Of a DNA stretch of 64,000 nucleotides, positions 26,074 through 35,797 are shown piece by piece. Source of the DNA: Mucilaginibacter rigui. Its GTDB lineage: Bacteria > Bacteroidota > Bacteroidia > Sphingobacteriales > Sphingobacteriaceae. The notes beneath the pieces are model-generated. The model had not been told where the DNA came from and searched no databases. It saw only the letters and a list, made by a program, of their open reading frames with translations. The stretch's first letter is position 1. Each line of letters starts with the position of its first letter. The stretch covers positions 332,418-396,417 of the forward strand of contig NZ_JACWMW010000004.1 in assembly GCF_014773275.1 (NCBI RefSeq), given 5' to 3'. Made by a program: the position numbers and the translations under genes.

Positions 26074-26877
26074 TTGCGATACTTTTTTCATTTAGGATAT
26101 TTAGGCACAAACTACAGCGGATGGCAAAAGCACCCCGACGGACTAAGCGTGCAGCAGGTTTTGGAAGAGGCCCTGAGCCAGATCTTTAAAATGCCGATGT
26201 ATATTACCGGTTGCGGCCGTACCGATGCACAGGTGCATGCCAGTCAATTCTTCTTTCATATGGATGTGGAGCGCGAATGGGATTACGATCTGCTTTTTCG
26301 CCTGAACAAATTGCTGCCTGATGATATCGCTATTTTTGATATCATTAAGATGGAAGGCCAGCCTCATGCCCGCTTTGATGCCGTTGAGCGCAGCTACGAT
26401 TACTTTATCCATACTTACAAAGATCCTTTTTTAAACGGCGTTAGTTCCCTATATGCTATAAAGGAGTGGGACGTAGAAAAAATGCAACGGACTGCCAACC
26501 TGCTTTTAAAATACAACAACTACCACGCCTTCTGCAAAATGCCCGACAGGAACGACCACACTATTTGTAATATCACCTCGGCGCAGGTTTATATCAACGC
26601 CAAGGGCGACAGGCTGCGGTTCAGCATCTCTGCCAATCGTTTTTTGGGTAGGATGGTGCGCATCATCACCGGCAAACTGATTGATATTGGCACCGGTACT
26701 TTAAGCGTGGATGAGTTTGAACATTACTTAATCCATCCGCAGGAAACACAATTGATAAAACCGGCTTACCCGCAAGGTTTGTATCTCAGTAAGATCAAAT
26801 ACCCCTACCTGGATATCCCATCCCGCAGTGATTTTGTACCGATGTTGGCGGATGGATTGGGCGGATTGATAGCTTGA
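26074..26877 (+). CDS. truA: tRNA pseudouridine synthase A
   Basis: 267 residues. MRYFFHLGYLGTNYSGWQ is the canonical N-terminus, and the catalytic Asp51 lies in CGRTDAQVHA (47-56). TruA isomerises uridines 38-40 in the tRNA anticodon arm. The start is TTG (26074-26076); the conserved N-terminal strand begins at once, so no shorter start is credible. NRFLGRMVRIITGKLIDIG near residue 190 is the conserved C-terminal block. Confidence 0.95.
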   Translation: MRYFFHLGYLGTNYSGWQKHPDGLSVQQVLEEALSQIFKMPMYITGCGRTDAQVHASQFFFHMDVEREWDYDLLFRLNKLLPDDIAIFDIIKMEGQPHARFDAVERSYDYFIHTYKDPFLNGVSSLYAIKEWDVEKMQRTANLLLKYNNYHAFCKMPDRNDHTICNITSAQVYINAKGDRLRFSISANRFLGRMVRIITGKLIDIGTGTLSVDEFEHYLIHPQETQLIKPAYPQGLYLSKIKYPYLDIPSRSDFVPMLADGLGGLIA

Positions 26878-26881
26878 TAAA

Positions 26882-27391
26882 TTAATACAAGCTCATAGCC
26901 GCCCGTTTCGTTTTCTTACTGATCTGTTTTTGATCAGTAATGAGCATAACCAGTTTGCCTTGCAGGTTAACAGTGTGGTTGTGTGGTGTGTAGCCAATAT
27001 GTCCGGTCATTTCTTTGCCGCCGATGAGTAGCTGTTTATCCTTTTCTGCTTCCTTTTTGATCTCATCAATACCATAATTCGCAGATGAATCCGGCTTGCC
27101 CGAATATTGTGTAATGGCTCCCGTAAAGCTGGCTATCTCCTGCCCAAGCAATATGGGCAGCTTAACTTTTACAGGGCGTTTAATAATTACGGTAAGCTTT
27201 TGGTTAGGGTAGCGTTCGCCAAAATATAGGTACACATAATCTTTCTTCGAATCAAAATCAAACACCTGAGGGTTTACGGTTACCTCTTTACCTATGTAAC
27301 TGGCAACATCCCTTAAACTAATATTTTCCTGCGCAGTTACTTTTAAACAGGTTAAAAGCAATGCACAGGAAAGTAAAAATGTATTTTTCAT
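26882..27391 (-). CDS. Secreted protein of unknown function (169 aa)
   Basis: Signal peptide MKNTFLLSCALLLTCLKVTA, cleaved before QENISL. The mature part may be an OB-fold: ISLRDVASYIGKEVTVN, YLYFGERYPNQKLTVIIKR, LGQEIASFTGAITQYSGKPD. Proteins of this pattern bind nucleic acid or other ligands, but no catalytic residues are evident. It follows the M28 peptidase gene by 5 bp and is cotranscribed with it. Confidence 0.7.
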   Translation of the reverse strand: MKNTFLLSCALLLTCLKVTAQENISLRDVASYIGKEVTVNPQVFDFDSKKDYVYLYFGERYPNQKLTVIIKRPVKVKLPILLGQEIASFTGAITQYSGKPDSSANYGIDEIKKEAEKDKQLLIGGKEMTGHIGYTPHNHTVNLQGKLVMLITDQKQISKKTKRAAMSLY

Positions 27392-27396
27392 TGATG

Positions 27397-29043
27397 TTAT
27401 TTGTTCATCATTTTATCTCTTATCGCCTTAAATTCTGAACCCTTTTTCCAGCCCGGGAAAGTGGTTTCGTTGCTTAACTTAACACCAAGCTGATACATCA
27501 GGTTGGCCGTTTGGGCCATGCCTTTGGTATCCATGGCGTCGCTATACTGGTCTGATGGCTGGTGGTAACGTTGTTCGTTATACTCTTTGGCTTGCTCTTT
27601 TCCAAACTCTTCGCCACGCTGAATGCTTTTTGCGCCGTTATGCAGGTCTAACGCAGGTACGCCTACTTTAGCAAAGTTAAAATGGTCAGAACGGTAGTAG
27701 CTGCCCGAGCCCGGGGCTTCATCGCCTACAACATCCCAGCCTTTTGGTTTGGTTAAGGCTATCACGTAATCGTCAAGGTCGTTCTGGCCCTTACCGGTGA
27801 TAGAGAAGTTGCTGGTTTCGCCAAAGTCAGATAGTGCATCCAGATTCAGGTCGGCAACCGTTTTATTGAGCGGGTAAACAGGGTGGGTAGCATAGTATTC
27901 TGAGCCCAAGAGCCCTTGTTCCTCGGCAGTAACTGCCAGGAAAACGATAGAACGTTTTGGCTTGTCCTTTTGCACTGCAAATTTTTTAGCAACGGCCAGT
28001 ACCGCGGCCACACCACTTGCGTTATCAACCGCTCCGTTATAGATGCTATCGCCTTTGGCATCGGGTTTACCAATACCGAAGTGGTCCCAATGCGCGGTGT
28101 ATAAAATAGTTTCATCAGGCCTTTCGGTGCCCTTTAAAATAGCAATTACATTATGCGATTTAGAGTACTTAAGCGAATTTTTTATATTTAACGATACCGT
28201 GCTGTTCAATGGTACGGCCTTAAAATCTTTCTTGCGGGCATACTCGCGGATATCGCCGTTGATGCCTGCGGTTGATAGTAATTTAGAGGCGGCTTCTTCG
28301 CTCATCCAGCCCTCCACCTTGCAGCGGTTCATATGTTTATCGGCCTGTTGCAGGTAAAGTTTAGCCCCGGTAAAGCTGTTTTGGATTACCTGCCAGCCGT
28401 AGCTTGCCGGCTCGGTTTGGTGCACGATAATTACACCTGCAGCACCCTGGCGGGCGGCTTCCTCGTATTTGTAAGTCCAGCGGCCATAATAGCTCATGGT
28501 ATCGCCTTTAAAAAGTTTTTCTTTGGCTTTAAAACCCGGGTCGTTCACTAAAACAATAACCGTTTTGCCTTTTACATCGAGGCCTTTGTAGTCGTTCCAG
28601 CCAAACTCGGGTGCAACCACACCAAAACCGGCAAAAACCAGCGGCGAGTTCTTCAAACTTAAAGTATCCACCTCGCGACGGGTAGCAGCCACAAAATCAA
28701 TTCCCGGTTTTAGCACTGCGCTGCCCGCGCCACTAATTTGCAGCGGCTGTGCTGTAGAGGTTATCTCAACCATCGGTACTTCCTGGTAGTAGCTGCCGTT
28801 ATTGCCCGGCTCAAGGCCAAGGTGTTTAAATTTATCAGCTATGTAGGCAATGGTTTTATCTTCGCCTTTGGTAAACGGCTTGCGGCCAAGCAGGCTATCA
28901 TTAGCCAAAACGGCAATGTGCTGTTTTATATCAGCCGCCATGCCCGTATCGGCAGATGTATCGGCAGCTTGTTTTTTATCGTTACCGGCGCATCCGGCTA
29001 AAAGGGCGGAGAGTGCTAAAAGGCTGATGAAGTTTAATTTCAT
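27397..29043 (-). CDS. M28 family metallopeptidase lipoprotein
   Basis: 548 residues. Lipobox in MKLNFISLLALSALLAGC (Cys18). A PA domain insertion lies around residues 150-290. The M28 zinc ligands can be read: His in TAHWDHFG, Asp in GAVDNASG, Glu-Glu in VTAEEQGLLG, Asp in DLNLDAL, His in RSDHFNF. These are di-zinc aminopeptidases, here on the periplasmic or outer-membrane side. Followed after 5 bp by the 169-aa secreted protein gene. Confidence 0.92.
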   Translation of the reverse strand: MKLNFISLLALSALLAGCAGNDKKQAADTSADTGMAADIKQHIAVLANDSLLGRKPFTKGEDKTIAYIADKFKHLGLEPGNNGSYYQEVPMVEITSTAQPLQISGAGSAVLKPGIDFVAATRREVDTLSLKNSPLVFAGFGVVAPEFGWNDYKGLDVKGKTVIVLVNDPGFKAKEKLFKGDTMSYYGRWTYKYEEAARQGAAGVIIVHQTEPASYGWQVIQNSFTGAKLYLQQADKHMNRCKVEGWMSEEAASKLLSTAGINGDIREYARKKDFKAVPLNSTVSLNIKNSLKYSKSHNVIAILKGTERPDETILYTAHWDHFGIGKPDAKGDSIYNGAVDNASGVAAVLAVAKKFAVQKDKPKRSIVFLAVTAEEQGLLGSEYYATHPVYPLNKTVADLNLDALSDFGETSNFSITGKGQNDLDDYVIALTKPKGWDVVGDEAPGSGSYYRSDHFNFAKVGVPALDLHNGAKSIQRGEEFGKEQAKEYNEQRYHQPSDQYSDAMDTKGMAQTANLMYQLGVKLSNETTFPGWKKGSEFKAIRDKMMNK

Positions 29044-29085
29044 GATCGGTGTGTTTTGTAAATCAAATATATAAAGGTTTTTTTC

Positions 29086-29217
29086 TTACCACAGAGTACA
29101 CAGAGTTTGTAATGATTATTATACACAGAGAATGCAGAGGTGTTTTAATGTGATGAAATCAGTTTGTTAAATTAACCATATCGAGGCTTTACGTCCTCTC
29201 TGTGCCCTCTGTGGTTA
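29086..29217. repeat. Inverted-repeat intergenic element (CACAGAG type)
   Basis: Left arm TTACCACAGAGTACACAGAG (29086-29105); right arm, from 29198, is its near-perfect reverse complement, ending CTCTGTGGTTAA. About 90 bp of AT-rich sequence lies between. This is a common dispersed element between genes in Bacteroidetes and some other phyla. It lies between the divergent M28 and ileS genes. Confidence 0.7.
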
Positions 29218-29299
29218 AAATCTCAAATATCCATGTTAACTTAACAAAATCTCTCGGTCATAATTAGCCAATTAACTATCATTTAATAATAAAATTCCG

Positions 29300-29307
29300 T
29301 ATTTTTG
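29300..29307 (+). promoter_or_regulatory. -7 element of ileS operon
   Basis: TATTTTTG matches TAnnTTTG, 30 bp before the ATG at 29338. It overlaps the in-frame TTG at 29305, so that TTG cannot be the start. Confidence 0.55.
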
Positions 29308-29337
29308 CAACCTTTAAAATTCGACGCGAACACATTG

Positions 29338-32300
29338 ATGTACAAGGAATATAAGCAGTTAAATCTATCTCAAACAGGTAAAGACGTGCTGGATTTCTGG
29401 AAACAGAACGGCATATTCGAAAAAAGTATCAGCAGCAGGCCGGCAAGCAAGCCGTACACCTTTTATGAAGGCCCGCCCAGCGCTAACGGTATGCCCGGTA
29501 TACACCACGTTATGGGACGTAGCATTAAGGATATTTTTTGCCGGTACAAAACCCTTAAAGGTTTCCAGGTAAAGCGTAAAGGTGGCTGGGATACCCATGG
29601 TTTGCCTATTGAGCTTGCGGTAGAAAAATCGTTAGGCATCACCAAAGATGATATAGGTAAAAAGATAACTGTAAAAGAGTATAACGATGCCTGCCGTAAG
29701 GAAGTAATGCGTTATACTGATGTTTGGAACGACCTTACCCTTAAAATGGGTTACTGGGTTGACCTTGACAATCCATACGTTACCTACGAGAACGAATACA
29801 TCGAGAGCCTTTGGTGGATCCTGAAACAGCTTTACAGTAAAGACCTGCTGTATAAAGGTTATACTGTACAACCCTATTCACCAAAATCGGGTACGGGCCT
29901 TAGCTCGCACGAGCTGAACCAGCCGGGTACTTATAAAATGGTGAAGGATACTACTATTGTTGCCCAGTTTAAAGTAAAGAACGATCAGGATTCGGCCTTT
30001 TTATTTGATGGTGTAAACAGCGATGTATTTATCCTGGCCTGGACTACCACCCCGTGGACGCTTCCGTCAAACTGTGCTTTAGCCGTTGGCGAGGGTATCA
30101 GCTATGTACAAATAAGCACCTTTAACCCATACACCTACGAACCTATCAGCGTTGTATTGGCTAAGGATTTGGTGAAGAAATATTTTAAGGCCGAAGGCGA
30201 GAACGCATCTTTTGAAGATTACAAAGGCGGCGATAAAATTATACCGTGGGCGTTAACCCGCGAGTTTAAAGGAACTGACCTGCTTGGCATCCATTACGAG
30301 CAACTGATGCCGTATGTAACCAATGCTGAGCTGGAGAAAAATGCCTTCCGTGTTATCCCGGCTGATTTTGTTACCACAGAAGACGGTACAGGCATTGTGC
30401 ATACCGCATCTGTTTTTGGTGCGGATGACTTTAGGGCATGTAAGGAAAACAACGTGCCATCGGTAATGGTAAAGGACGAGAACGGTAAAGAAGTGCCTCT
30501 GGTTGATAAGCAAGGCCGCTTTGTAGAAGAGGTTACCGATTTTGCAGGCCGTTACGTTAAAGAGGAATATTATACTGATGCAGACCGCGCGGCAGAAGGT
30601 TTTAAACCGACTGATGTACTGATCTCCATCAAACTAAAAACAGAGAACAAAGCGTTCGACGTTAAAAAATACGAGCACAGCTACCCGCACTCGTGGCGTT
30701 CTGATGAACCTATACTATACTACCCGTTAGATAGCTGGTTTATCCGTACTACCGCTGTGAAGGATAAAATGGTTGCGCTAAACAAAACCATTAACTGGAA
30801 ACCTGAAAGTACCGGAACAGGCCGTTTTGGTAACTGGCTGGAAAACCTGGTGGACTGGAACCTGTCGCGCTCACGTTATTGGGGTACCCCGCTGCCTATC
30901 TGGCGCGAGGAAGATGGTAAAGAAGAAAAATGTATCGGTTCGATTGAAGAGTTGAATGCCGAGATCGAGAAATCTATAGCGGCCGGTTTAATGCCTGAGG
31001 GCTTTAAGCTGGAGGATATGCACCGCCCTTACGTGGATGATGTGATATTAACTTCATCAACCGGCAAACGCATGTTGCGCGAGCCCGACCTGATAGACGT
31101 TTGGTTTGATAGCGGCGCTATGCCTTATGCGCAATGGCACTTCCCGTTCGAGAATAAAGACGAGTTTGCTGCTGCCTACCCGGCAGATTTTATTGCCGAA
31201 GGTGTTGACCAAACCCGCGGCTGGTTCTTTACCCTGCACGCTATTGCGGTGATGCTGAGCGAAGCCAGCGACGAGGTGAAAGCCATAAACGAACTTGTTG
31301 GCAACAAAGGCGTAGCGTTTAAAAACGTTGTATCAAACGGGCTTGTTTTAGACAAGAACGGCAATAAAATGTCGAAACGTTTGGGCAATGGTATCGATCC
31401 GTTCGAGACCATTGAGCAATTTGGCGCCGATGCTGCCCGCTGGTACATGATCAGCAATGCTTCGCCATGGGATAACCTGAAATTTAATATTGAGGGGTTA
31501 GACGAGGTTCGCCGTAAGTTCTTCGGTACGCTTTACAATACATACTCGTTCTTTGTGCTTTATGCCAACATTGATAAGTTTAAGTATGAAGAGGCCGAGA
31601 TAGCTTTAGATAAACGCCCCGAGCTTGACCGCTGGATCATATCATTACTAAACACTCTAAGCAAAGAGGTTGACGGTTTTTACGCCGATTTTGAACCCAC
31701 CAAAGCTGCCCGCGCCATACAGGAGTTTGTTGACGCACACTTTAGTAACTGGTATATCAGGTTAAGTCGCCGCCGTTTCTGGAGGTCAGATAATTCTGAA
31801 GATAAGCTATCGGCTTATCAAACGCTTTATACCTGCCTGATAACTATCAGCAAATTAATGTCGCCTATTGCGCCGTTCTTTGCCGAGCGTTTATATACCG
31901 ACCTGAACAGCGTTACCGGTAAAGAAGAGTTTGAATCGGTACACCTGGCTTATTATCCGGAGTATCATAATGATCTTGTAGATACCGCTTTGGAAGAGCG
32001 TATGCAGATGGCGCAGGATATCTCGTCATTAGTGTTATCGCTTCGTAAAAAGATAGAGATCCCGGTACGCAGGCCATTAAGTAAAATTTTACTGCCTATA
32101 CTGGATAAGACCTTTAAAGAGCAGGTAGAAAAGGTAAAAGAGCTGATCCTGTCTGAGACCAACATCAAAGATATTGAGTATATTACTGATGCGGCCGGTT
32201 TCATTAAAAAGAAGATAAAACCAAACTTTAAAGCCCTTGGTGCTAAGGTAGGTAAGGATATGAAAGATGTAGCCGCTGCTATTAACGCATTTGGCCAGGA

Positions 32301-32721
32301 AGATATTTCTAAACTGGAGAGCGATGGCTCTATTCCGGTGCTTGATGGTAAATATGAGATCCTGTTATCTGACGTGGAAATCATTGCCGAGGATGTTCCG
32401 GGATGGCAGGTTGCAAATTTAGGAAAACTAACCGTGGCTTTAGATGTTACGATAACCGACGACCTGAAAGAGGAAGGTATTGCCCGCGAATTTGTAAACA
32501 GGGTTCAAACCGAACGTAAGAATAAAGAATTTGAAGTAACCGACAGGATAAATGTGGTAGTAAATTGCGGCCCTGAGATCTGGAAAGCACTGGAAAACAA
32601 TTTATCATATATTTGCGCCGAAATTTTAGCTGACAGCCTTGTGCTTGATAATCAGTTAACTGAAGGTACAAAAGTTGTTATTGATGAGTACGAAATTTTG
32701 ATTGCTATAAGTAAAAGTTAA
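29338..32721 (+). CDS. ileS: Isoleucine--tRNA ligase
   Basis: 1127 residues. HHVMG (56-60) is the HIGH motif after PPSANG; NKMSKRLGNG holds the KMSKS-type loop; the editing domain lies between. The length and the anticodon-binding C-terminus (NLSRSRYWGTPLPIW block, then DLKEEGIAREFVNRVQ) fit the long eukaryote-like IleS type found in Bacteroidetes. I start at ATG 29338 (MYKEYKQL) because the upstream TTG lies in the promoter. First gene of the operon with dksA-like and lspA genes; the next gene starts directly after its stop. Confidence 0.97.
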   Translation: MYKEYKQLNLSQTGKDVLDFWKQNGIFEKSISSRPASKPYTFYEGPPSANGMPGIHHVMGRSIKDIFCRYKTLKGFQVKRKGGWDTHGLPIELAVEKSLGITKDDIGKKITVKEYNDACRKEVMRYTDVWNDLTLKMGYWVDLDNPYVTYENEYIESLWWILKQLYSKDLLYKGYTVQPYSPKSGTGLSSHELNQPGTYKMVKDTTIVAQFKVKNDQDSAFLFDGVNSDVFILAWTTTPWTLPSNCALAVGEGISYVQISTFNPYTYEPISVVLAKDLVKKYFKAEGENASFEDYKGGDKIIPWALTREFKGTDLLGIHYEQLMPYVTNAELEKNAFRVIPADFVTTEDGTGIVHTASVFGADDFRACKENNVPSVMVKDENGKEVPLVDKQGRFVEEVTDFAGRYVKEEYYTDADRAAEGFKPTDVLISIKLKTENKAFDVKKYEHSYPHSWRSDEPILYYPLDSWFIRTTAVKDKMVALNKTINWKPESTGTGRFGNWLENLVDWNLSRSRYWGTPLPIWREEDGKEEKCIGSIEELNAEIEKSIAAGLMPEGFKLEDMHRPYVDDVILTSSTGKRMLREPDLIDVWFDSGAMPYAQWHFPFENKDEFAAAYPADFIAEGVDQTRGWFFTLHAIAVMLSEASDEVKAINELVGNKGVAFKNVVSNGLVLDKNGNKMSKRLGNGIDPFETIEQFGADAARWYMISNASPWDNLKFNIEGLDEVRRKFFGTLYNTYSFFVLYANIDKFKYEEAEIALDKRPELDRWIISLLNTLSKEVDGFYADFEPTKAARAIQEFVDAHFSNWYIRLSRRRFWRSDNSEDKLSAYQTLYTCLITISKLMSPIAPFFAERLYTDLNSVTGKEEFESVHLAYYPEYHNDLVDTALEERMQMAQDISSLVLSLRKKIEIPVRRPLSKILLPILDKTFKEQVEKVKELILSETNIKDIEYITDAAGFIKKKIKPNFKALGAKVGKDMKDVAAAINAFGQEDISKLESDGSIPVLDGKYEILLSDVEIIAEDVPGWQVANLGKLTVALDVTITDDLKEEGIAREFVNRVQTERKNKEFEVTDRINVVVNCGPEIWKALENNLSYICAEILADSLVLDNQLTEGTKVVIDEYEILIAISKS

Positions 32722-33099
32722 ATGGAAAACGAAAAAACAAGGTATTCTGATTCAGAATTAAAAGAATTTAAGGACCTATTATTAGAAAAATTACGCAGCT
32801 CTAAAGAAGAGCTTAATGCACTGGCCACTTCATTAAGTTCGCCAAACGCGAACGGTACTGATGATACCGCCGGTACGTACAAAACACTGGAGGATGGATC
32901 TGCGACGTTGGAGAAAGAACAAATTAACCAGTTAGCTGCGCGCCAAAAGAAATTTATTGAGCAGTTAGAGGCTGCTTTGGTACGTATAGAAAATAAAACC
33001 TACGGTATTTGCCGCGAAACCGGTAAGCTTATCCCTAAAGAACGCTTGCGTGCAGTGCCGCACACAACGTTGACTATGGAAGCAAAACTGAAGCAGTAA
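32722..33099 (+). CDS. TraR/DksA-family protein
   Basis: 125 residues. An N-terminal coiled-coil region with a coil tip reading TDDTAGTY (46-53) is followed by the C-terminal globular part GICRETGKLIPKERL (95-109). Only one Cys (Cys97) remains of the four that bind zinc in classical DksA. DksA-like proteins reach into the RNA polymerase secondary channel and tune transcription with ppGpp. Its ATG abuts the ileS stop and its stop abuts the lspA start, an arrangement common in Bacteroidetes. Confidence 0.88.
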   Translation: MENEKTRYSDSELKEFKDLLLEKLRSSKEELNALATSLSSPNANGTDDTAGTYKTLEDGSATLEKEQINQLAARQKKFIEQLEAALVRIENKTYGICRETGKLIPKERLRAVPHTTLTMEAKLKQ

Positions 33100-33705
33100 A
33101 TGAAGGCGGCATACACAAAACCTTTTTTAACTGCTGCTATTATTATCCTTGTTGACCAGATCATTAAGATCTGGGTAAGGGGCCACATGTCGTTAGGCGA
33201 GGAGATCCGTTTCCTGGGCAACCGTGGTATGCTCCATTACACCGAAAACAACGGCATGGCCTTTGGCATGGAGCTTGGCGGCGAGCTGGGCAAACTGGCC
33301 TTAACACTGTTCCGTATTGTTGCGGTATGCGGCATAGGGTATGCGCTGGTGTTCCTGATCAAGCACAAGTACCATCGTGGGCTGATCATGATGGTGGCTT
33401 TGATACTGGCCGGCGCGCTGGGTAATATTATCGATTCTACCTTTTACGGCATTATTTATAAATACGCGGGCTTGTTTCATGGCCGTGTAGTTGATATGTT
33501 TTACTTCCCGCTACTTACAGGTCAGTTCCCTAAATGGGTGCCAATATGGGGTGGCGAGGAATATATTTTCTTCCGCCCGGTGTTTAACCTGGCCGATGCC
33601 GCTATATCAGTAGGTGTTATTATGATACTGCTAAACCAAAAGCGCTACTTTAAACATGAAGAGCCTGAAGTCAGCAGCCCTAACAGCGAAATGGTAGAAG
33701 AGTAA
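33100..33705 (+). CDS. lspA: Lipoprotein signal peptidase (signal peptidase II)
   Basis: 201 residues, four membrane helices. The catalytic Asp pair is Asp112 in GNIIDSTFYG and Asp166 in FNLADAAISVGV. NNGMAFGMEL (50-59) is the conserved N-box. It cleaves prolipoprotein signal peptides, serving the many lipoproteins seen in this window. Directly abuts the dksA-like gene and ends in a good terminator. Confidence 0.95.
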   Translation: MKAAYTKPFLTAAIIILVDQIIKIWVRGHMSLGEEIRFLGNRGMLHYTENNGMAFGMELGGELGKLALTLFRIVAVCGIGYALVFLIKHKYHRGLIMMVALILAGALGNIIDSTFYGIIYKYAGLFHGRVVDMFYFPLLTGQFPKWVPIWGGEEYIFFRPVFNLADAAISVGVIMILLNQKRYFKHEEPEVSSPNSEMVEE

Positions 33706-33723
33706 AACTTCTTATATAATTTG

Positions 33724-33753
33724 AAAGCCTCCTGATTATTGGGAGGCTTTTTT
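33724..33753 (+). terminator. Rho-independent terminator of the ileS-lspA operon
   Basis: Nine-bp arms AAAGCCTCC and GGAGGCTTT around a 9-nt loop, then six T including the stem end. Confidence 0.88.
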
Positions 33754-33768
33754 GTTTTATCTACCGCC

Positions 33769-33854
33769 ATTGCGAGGAGCGATAGCGACGTGGCAATCTC
33801 CAGCATGCTTATCGCCTACTTTTCTATTGAAGATTGCCACGCTACGCTCGCAAT
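33769..33854. repeat. Palindromic intergenic element (ATTGCGAG type)
   Basis: Left arm 33769-33799 starts ATTGCGAGGAGCG and ends GTGGCAATCT; right arm 33831-33854 is its inverted copy with small bulges (AGATTGCCACGCTACGCTC). A dispersed REP-like element frequently found in Sphingobacteriaceae. Lies between lspA and the lactonase gene. Confidence 0.7.
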
Positions 33855-33998
33855 AACGCGCGGAGAATAGGGTGCCGGGATGGCGATATTGATTCATTAA
33901 ACCAAACTGCCCAAACCCTGTCTCACACTATATTAATAAGTACTGCCATCTTTTTTAATGATTTTATTAACTTGCACTTGTAAACCAATACACTCCTG

Positions 33999-35132
33999 AT
34001 GAAAAAGTTCCTGATATTGATCTCTATCCTTTCGCCTGTGCTGGGTATCGCGCAGAAAAAGCCGGTATTCCCAAAAACGTTTGATCTGGTTGTTGGTGCT
34101 TATACCAGCGGCAGCAGTAAAGGCATTGCCGTTTACCGGTTTTATACCGAAACCGGCAGATTGGCTTATTTAAACCAGATAGATAACGTAAGCAACCCAT
34201 CGTACTTAACAGTATCAAAAAATAACAAGTTTGTTTATGCCGTAAACGAGAACGATCAGGGCGAGGTAAGCTCATTTAGCTTTGAGCCAAAAACAGGTAA
34301 ACTAACTTTCATCAATAAAGTATCAACTTTAGGCGGTTCGCCATGTTATGTTTCGGTTGATAAAAACCAAAAGAACCTTTTTGTAGCCAATTATTCGGGC
34401 GGTAACATCGCGGTATTACCTTTAAATGAGGATGGATCTATTGGTGCGGCTGTGCAAACCATAAAAGACGGCGGCCACGGCCCAAACAAGGAACGCCAGG
34501 AAAAAGCGCACGTGCATACAGCCGTTTTGTCTCCCGATGAAAAATATGTGTTGTATACTGATTTGGGTACCGATAAAATAAACATCACTAAATATAAAGG
34601 GGGTAAAAATAATCCTATTGTGCCTGCAAACCCTGCGTTTGTAAGCGTAACGCCTGGCTACGGCCCGCGCCACCTTGCTTTCTCAAACGATAAAAAAACC
34701 ATGTACCTGATAACGGAGATGGGCAGTTCGGTAATTGTGTTTGATTACAATAATGGCAAACCAAAACAAAGACAGGATATTACATTATTGCCTGATGGGT
34801 TTAAAGGCCAAACCGGCGCGGCTGATATTCATATCTCGCCAAACGGGAGGTTCCTGTATGCTTCCAACCGCGGCGATGCGAATGATATTTCGGTATTTAG
34901 CATAAACCAGGAAAATGGCGAACTTACTTTTATAGAGCGTAGGCCATCCGGCGGTAAAGGCCCGCGTAACTTTATTATTGACCCAACAGGTAAATTTCTT
35001 ATTGTAGCGCACCAAAACAGCGATAATATCACCGTTTGGCGTTTAGATGAAACAAGCGGAAAAATAATGCAGGTCGTTAATCGTGTAGAGGTTGGCAACC
35101 CGGTATGCCTGCAATTTGCACCGGCTATGTAA
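33999..35132 (+). CDS. Lactonase family protein (6-phosphogluconolactonase-like beta-propeller)
   Basis: 377 residues. Signal-peptide-like start MKKFLILISILSPVLGIAQ, so probably periplasmic. Seven-bladed propeller of the Lactonase family with repeated VSxNxKFVYAVNE-, SPNGRFLYASNRG- and PTGKFLIVAHQNSD-type blades. The family includes E. coli-type 6-phosphogluconolactonase, but exported homologues probably act on other lactones. Single gene, followed by a long hairpin. Confidence 0.88.
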   Translation: MKKFLILISILSPVLGIAQKKPVFPKTFDLVVGAYTSGSSKGIAVYRFYTETGRLAYLNQIDNVSNPSYLTVSKNNKFVYAVNENDQGEVSSFSFEPKTGKLTFINKVSTLGGSPCYVSVDKNQKNLFVANYSGGNIAVLPLNEDGSIGAAVQTIKDGGHGPNKERQEKAHVHTAVLSPDEKYVLYTDLGTDKINITKYKGGKNNPIVPANPAFVSVTPGYGPRHLAFSNDKKTMYLITEMGSSVIVFDYNNGKPKQRQDITLLPDGFKGQTGAADIHISPNGRFLYASNRGDANDISVFSINQENGELTFIERRPSGGKGPRNFIIDPTGKFLIVAHQNSDNITVWRLDETSGKIMQVVNRVEVGNPVCLQFAPAM

Positions 35133-35158
35133 GCTGAAGGCTAAAGCCGAAAGCATAT

Positions 35159-35215
35159 AAAAGCAAAAAGCTCAAAGCACAGCGGTTATACCCGATGCTT
35201 GAGCTTTTTGCTTTT
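35159..35215. terminator. Bidirectional terminator between lactonase and lipocalin-like genes
   Basis: The arm starting AAAAGCAAAAAGCTC (35159-35178) is complemented by the arm GCTTGAGCTTTTTGC.. (35197-35215) with a one-base bulge, giving A-runs and T-runs on both sides. Confidence 0.75.
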
Positions 35216-35229
35216 GCCTTTAAGCTTTT

Positions 35230-35727
35230 TTACTGCGCTTTGGTAAACGAATATATGATGTAACCGTTGCTGTTACCTATAGCTACAGGCGAGCGCAGGC
35301 TCATGTTAGCATTATCAATGCTGCCGATGTCTAAACGGTAACCTTCCTGTACATTTTTGGCTTTATCGCCCTGGTAAAGTTTTTTAAATTGGAACTGTGT
35401 ACCAGTACTGCCGCCGTTAAACACCGACCAGAAAATGGTTTGCGAAGCGCCATTTTGTAACGTGTAAATACCGTTACCGCTGTTGGTGAATTTCCAGGTG
35501 CTGCCTACAAAATCACTCGGTGCTGCCTGGTCAAATACGTTATGTACAGCTCCGGGTAGCAACCCGTCGTAGCTTACGTTGGTTAGCGTCCAGGTGCCTA
35601 CAAACTTACCGCGCGATATGCTGCTGCCAGATGTTGTAGATGCCGTTGTGTTTTGTGGTGTTGAACAAGCCGAAAAAATAAAGGTTAAGGCTAAAATGGC
35701 AAGGGATGTGTGAAATATCTTTTTCAT
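35230..35727 (-). CDS. Lipocalin-like lipoprotein
   Basis: 165 residues. Lipobox FIFSAC (Cys21). The mature protein begins with a Ser/Thr-rich linker, then GKFVGTWTLTNVSYDG, which is typical of small lipocalin-like domains, with strands to IIYSFTKAQ. Such outer-membrane lipoproteins are abundant and functionally open in Bacteroidetes. Single gene, convergent with the lactonase gene. Confidence 0.7.
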   Translation of the reverse strand: MKKIFHTSLAILALTFIFSACSTPQNTTASTTSGSSISRGKFVGTWTLTNVSYDGLLPGAVHNVFDQAAPSDFVGSTWKFTNSGNGIYTLQNGASQTIFWSVFNGGSTGTQFQFKKLYQGDKAKNVQEGYRLDIGSIDNANMSLRSPVAIGNSNGYIIYSFTKAQ

Positions 35728-35797
35728 GTTCTATCTTATAAATAATATGTGTTATTTGGTGTACTAACACAAATCAAGCCAAAAGGTTATAATAATA

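Noticed and set aside
29305..29337. Extended ileS start at TTG 29305
   Set aside because: The TTG is part of the -7 element TATTTTTG; the ATG at 29338 is the natural start.
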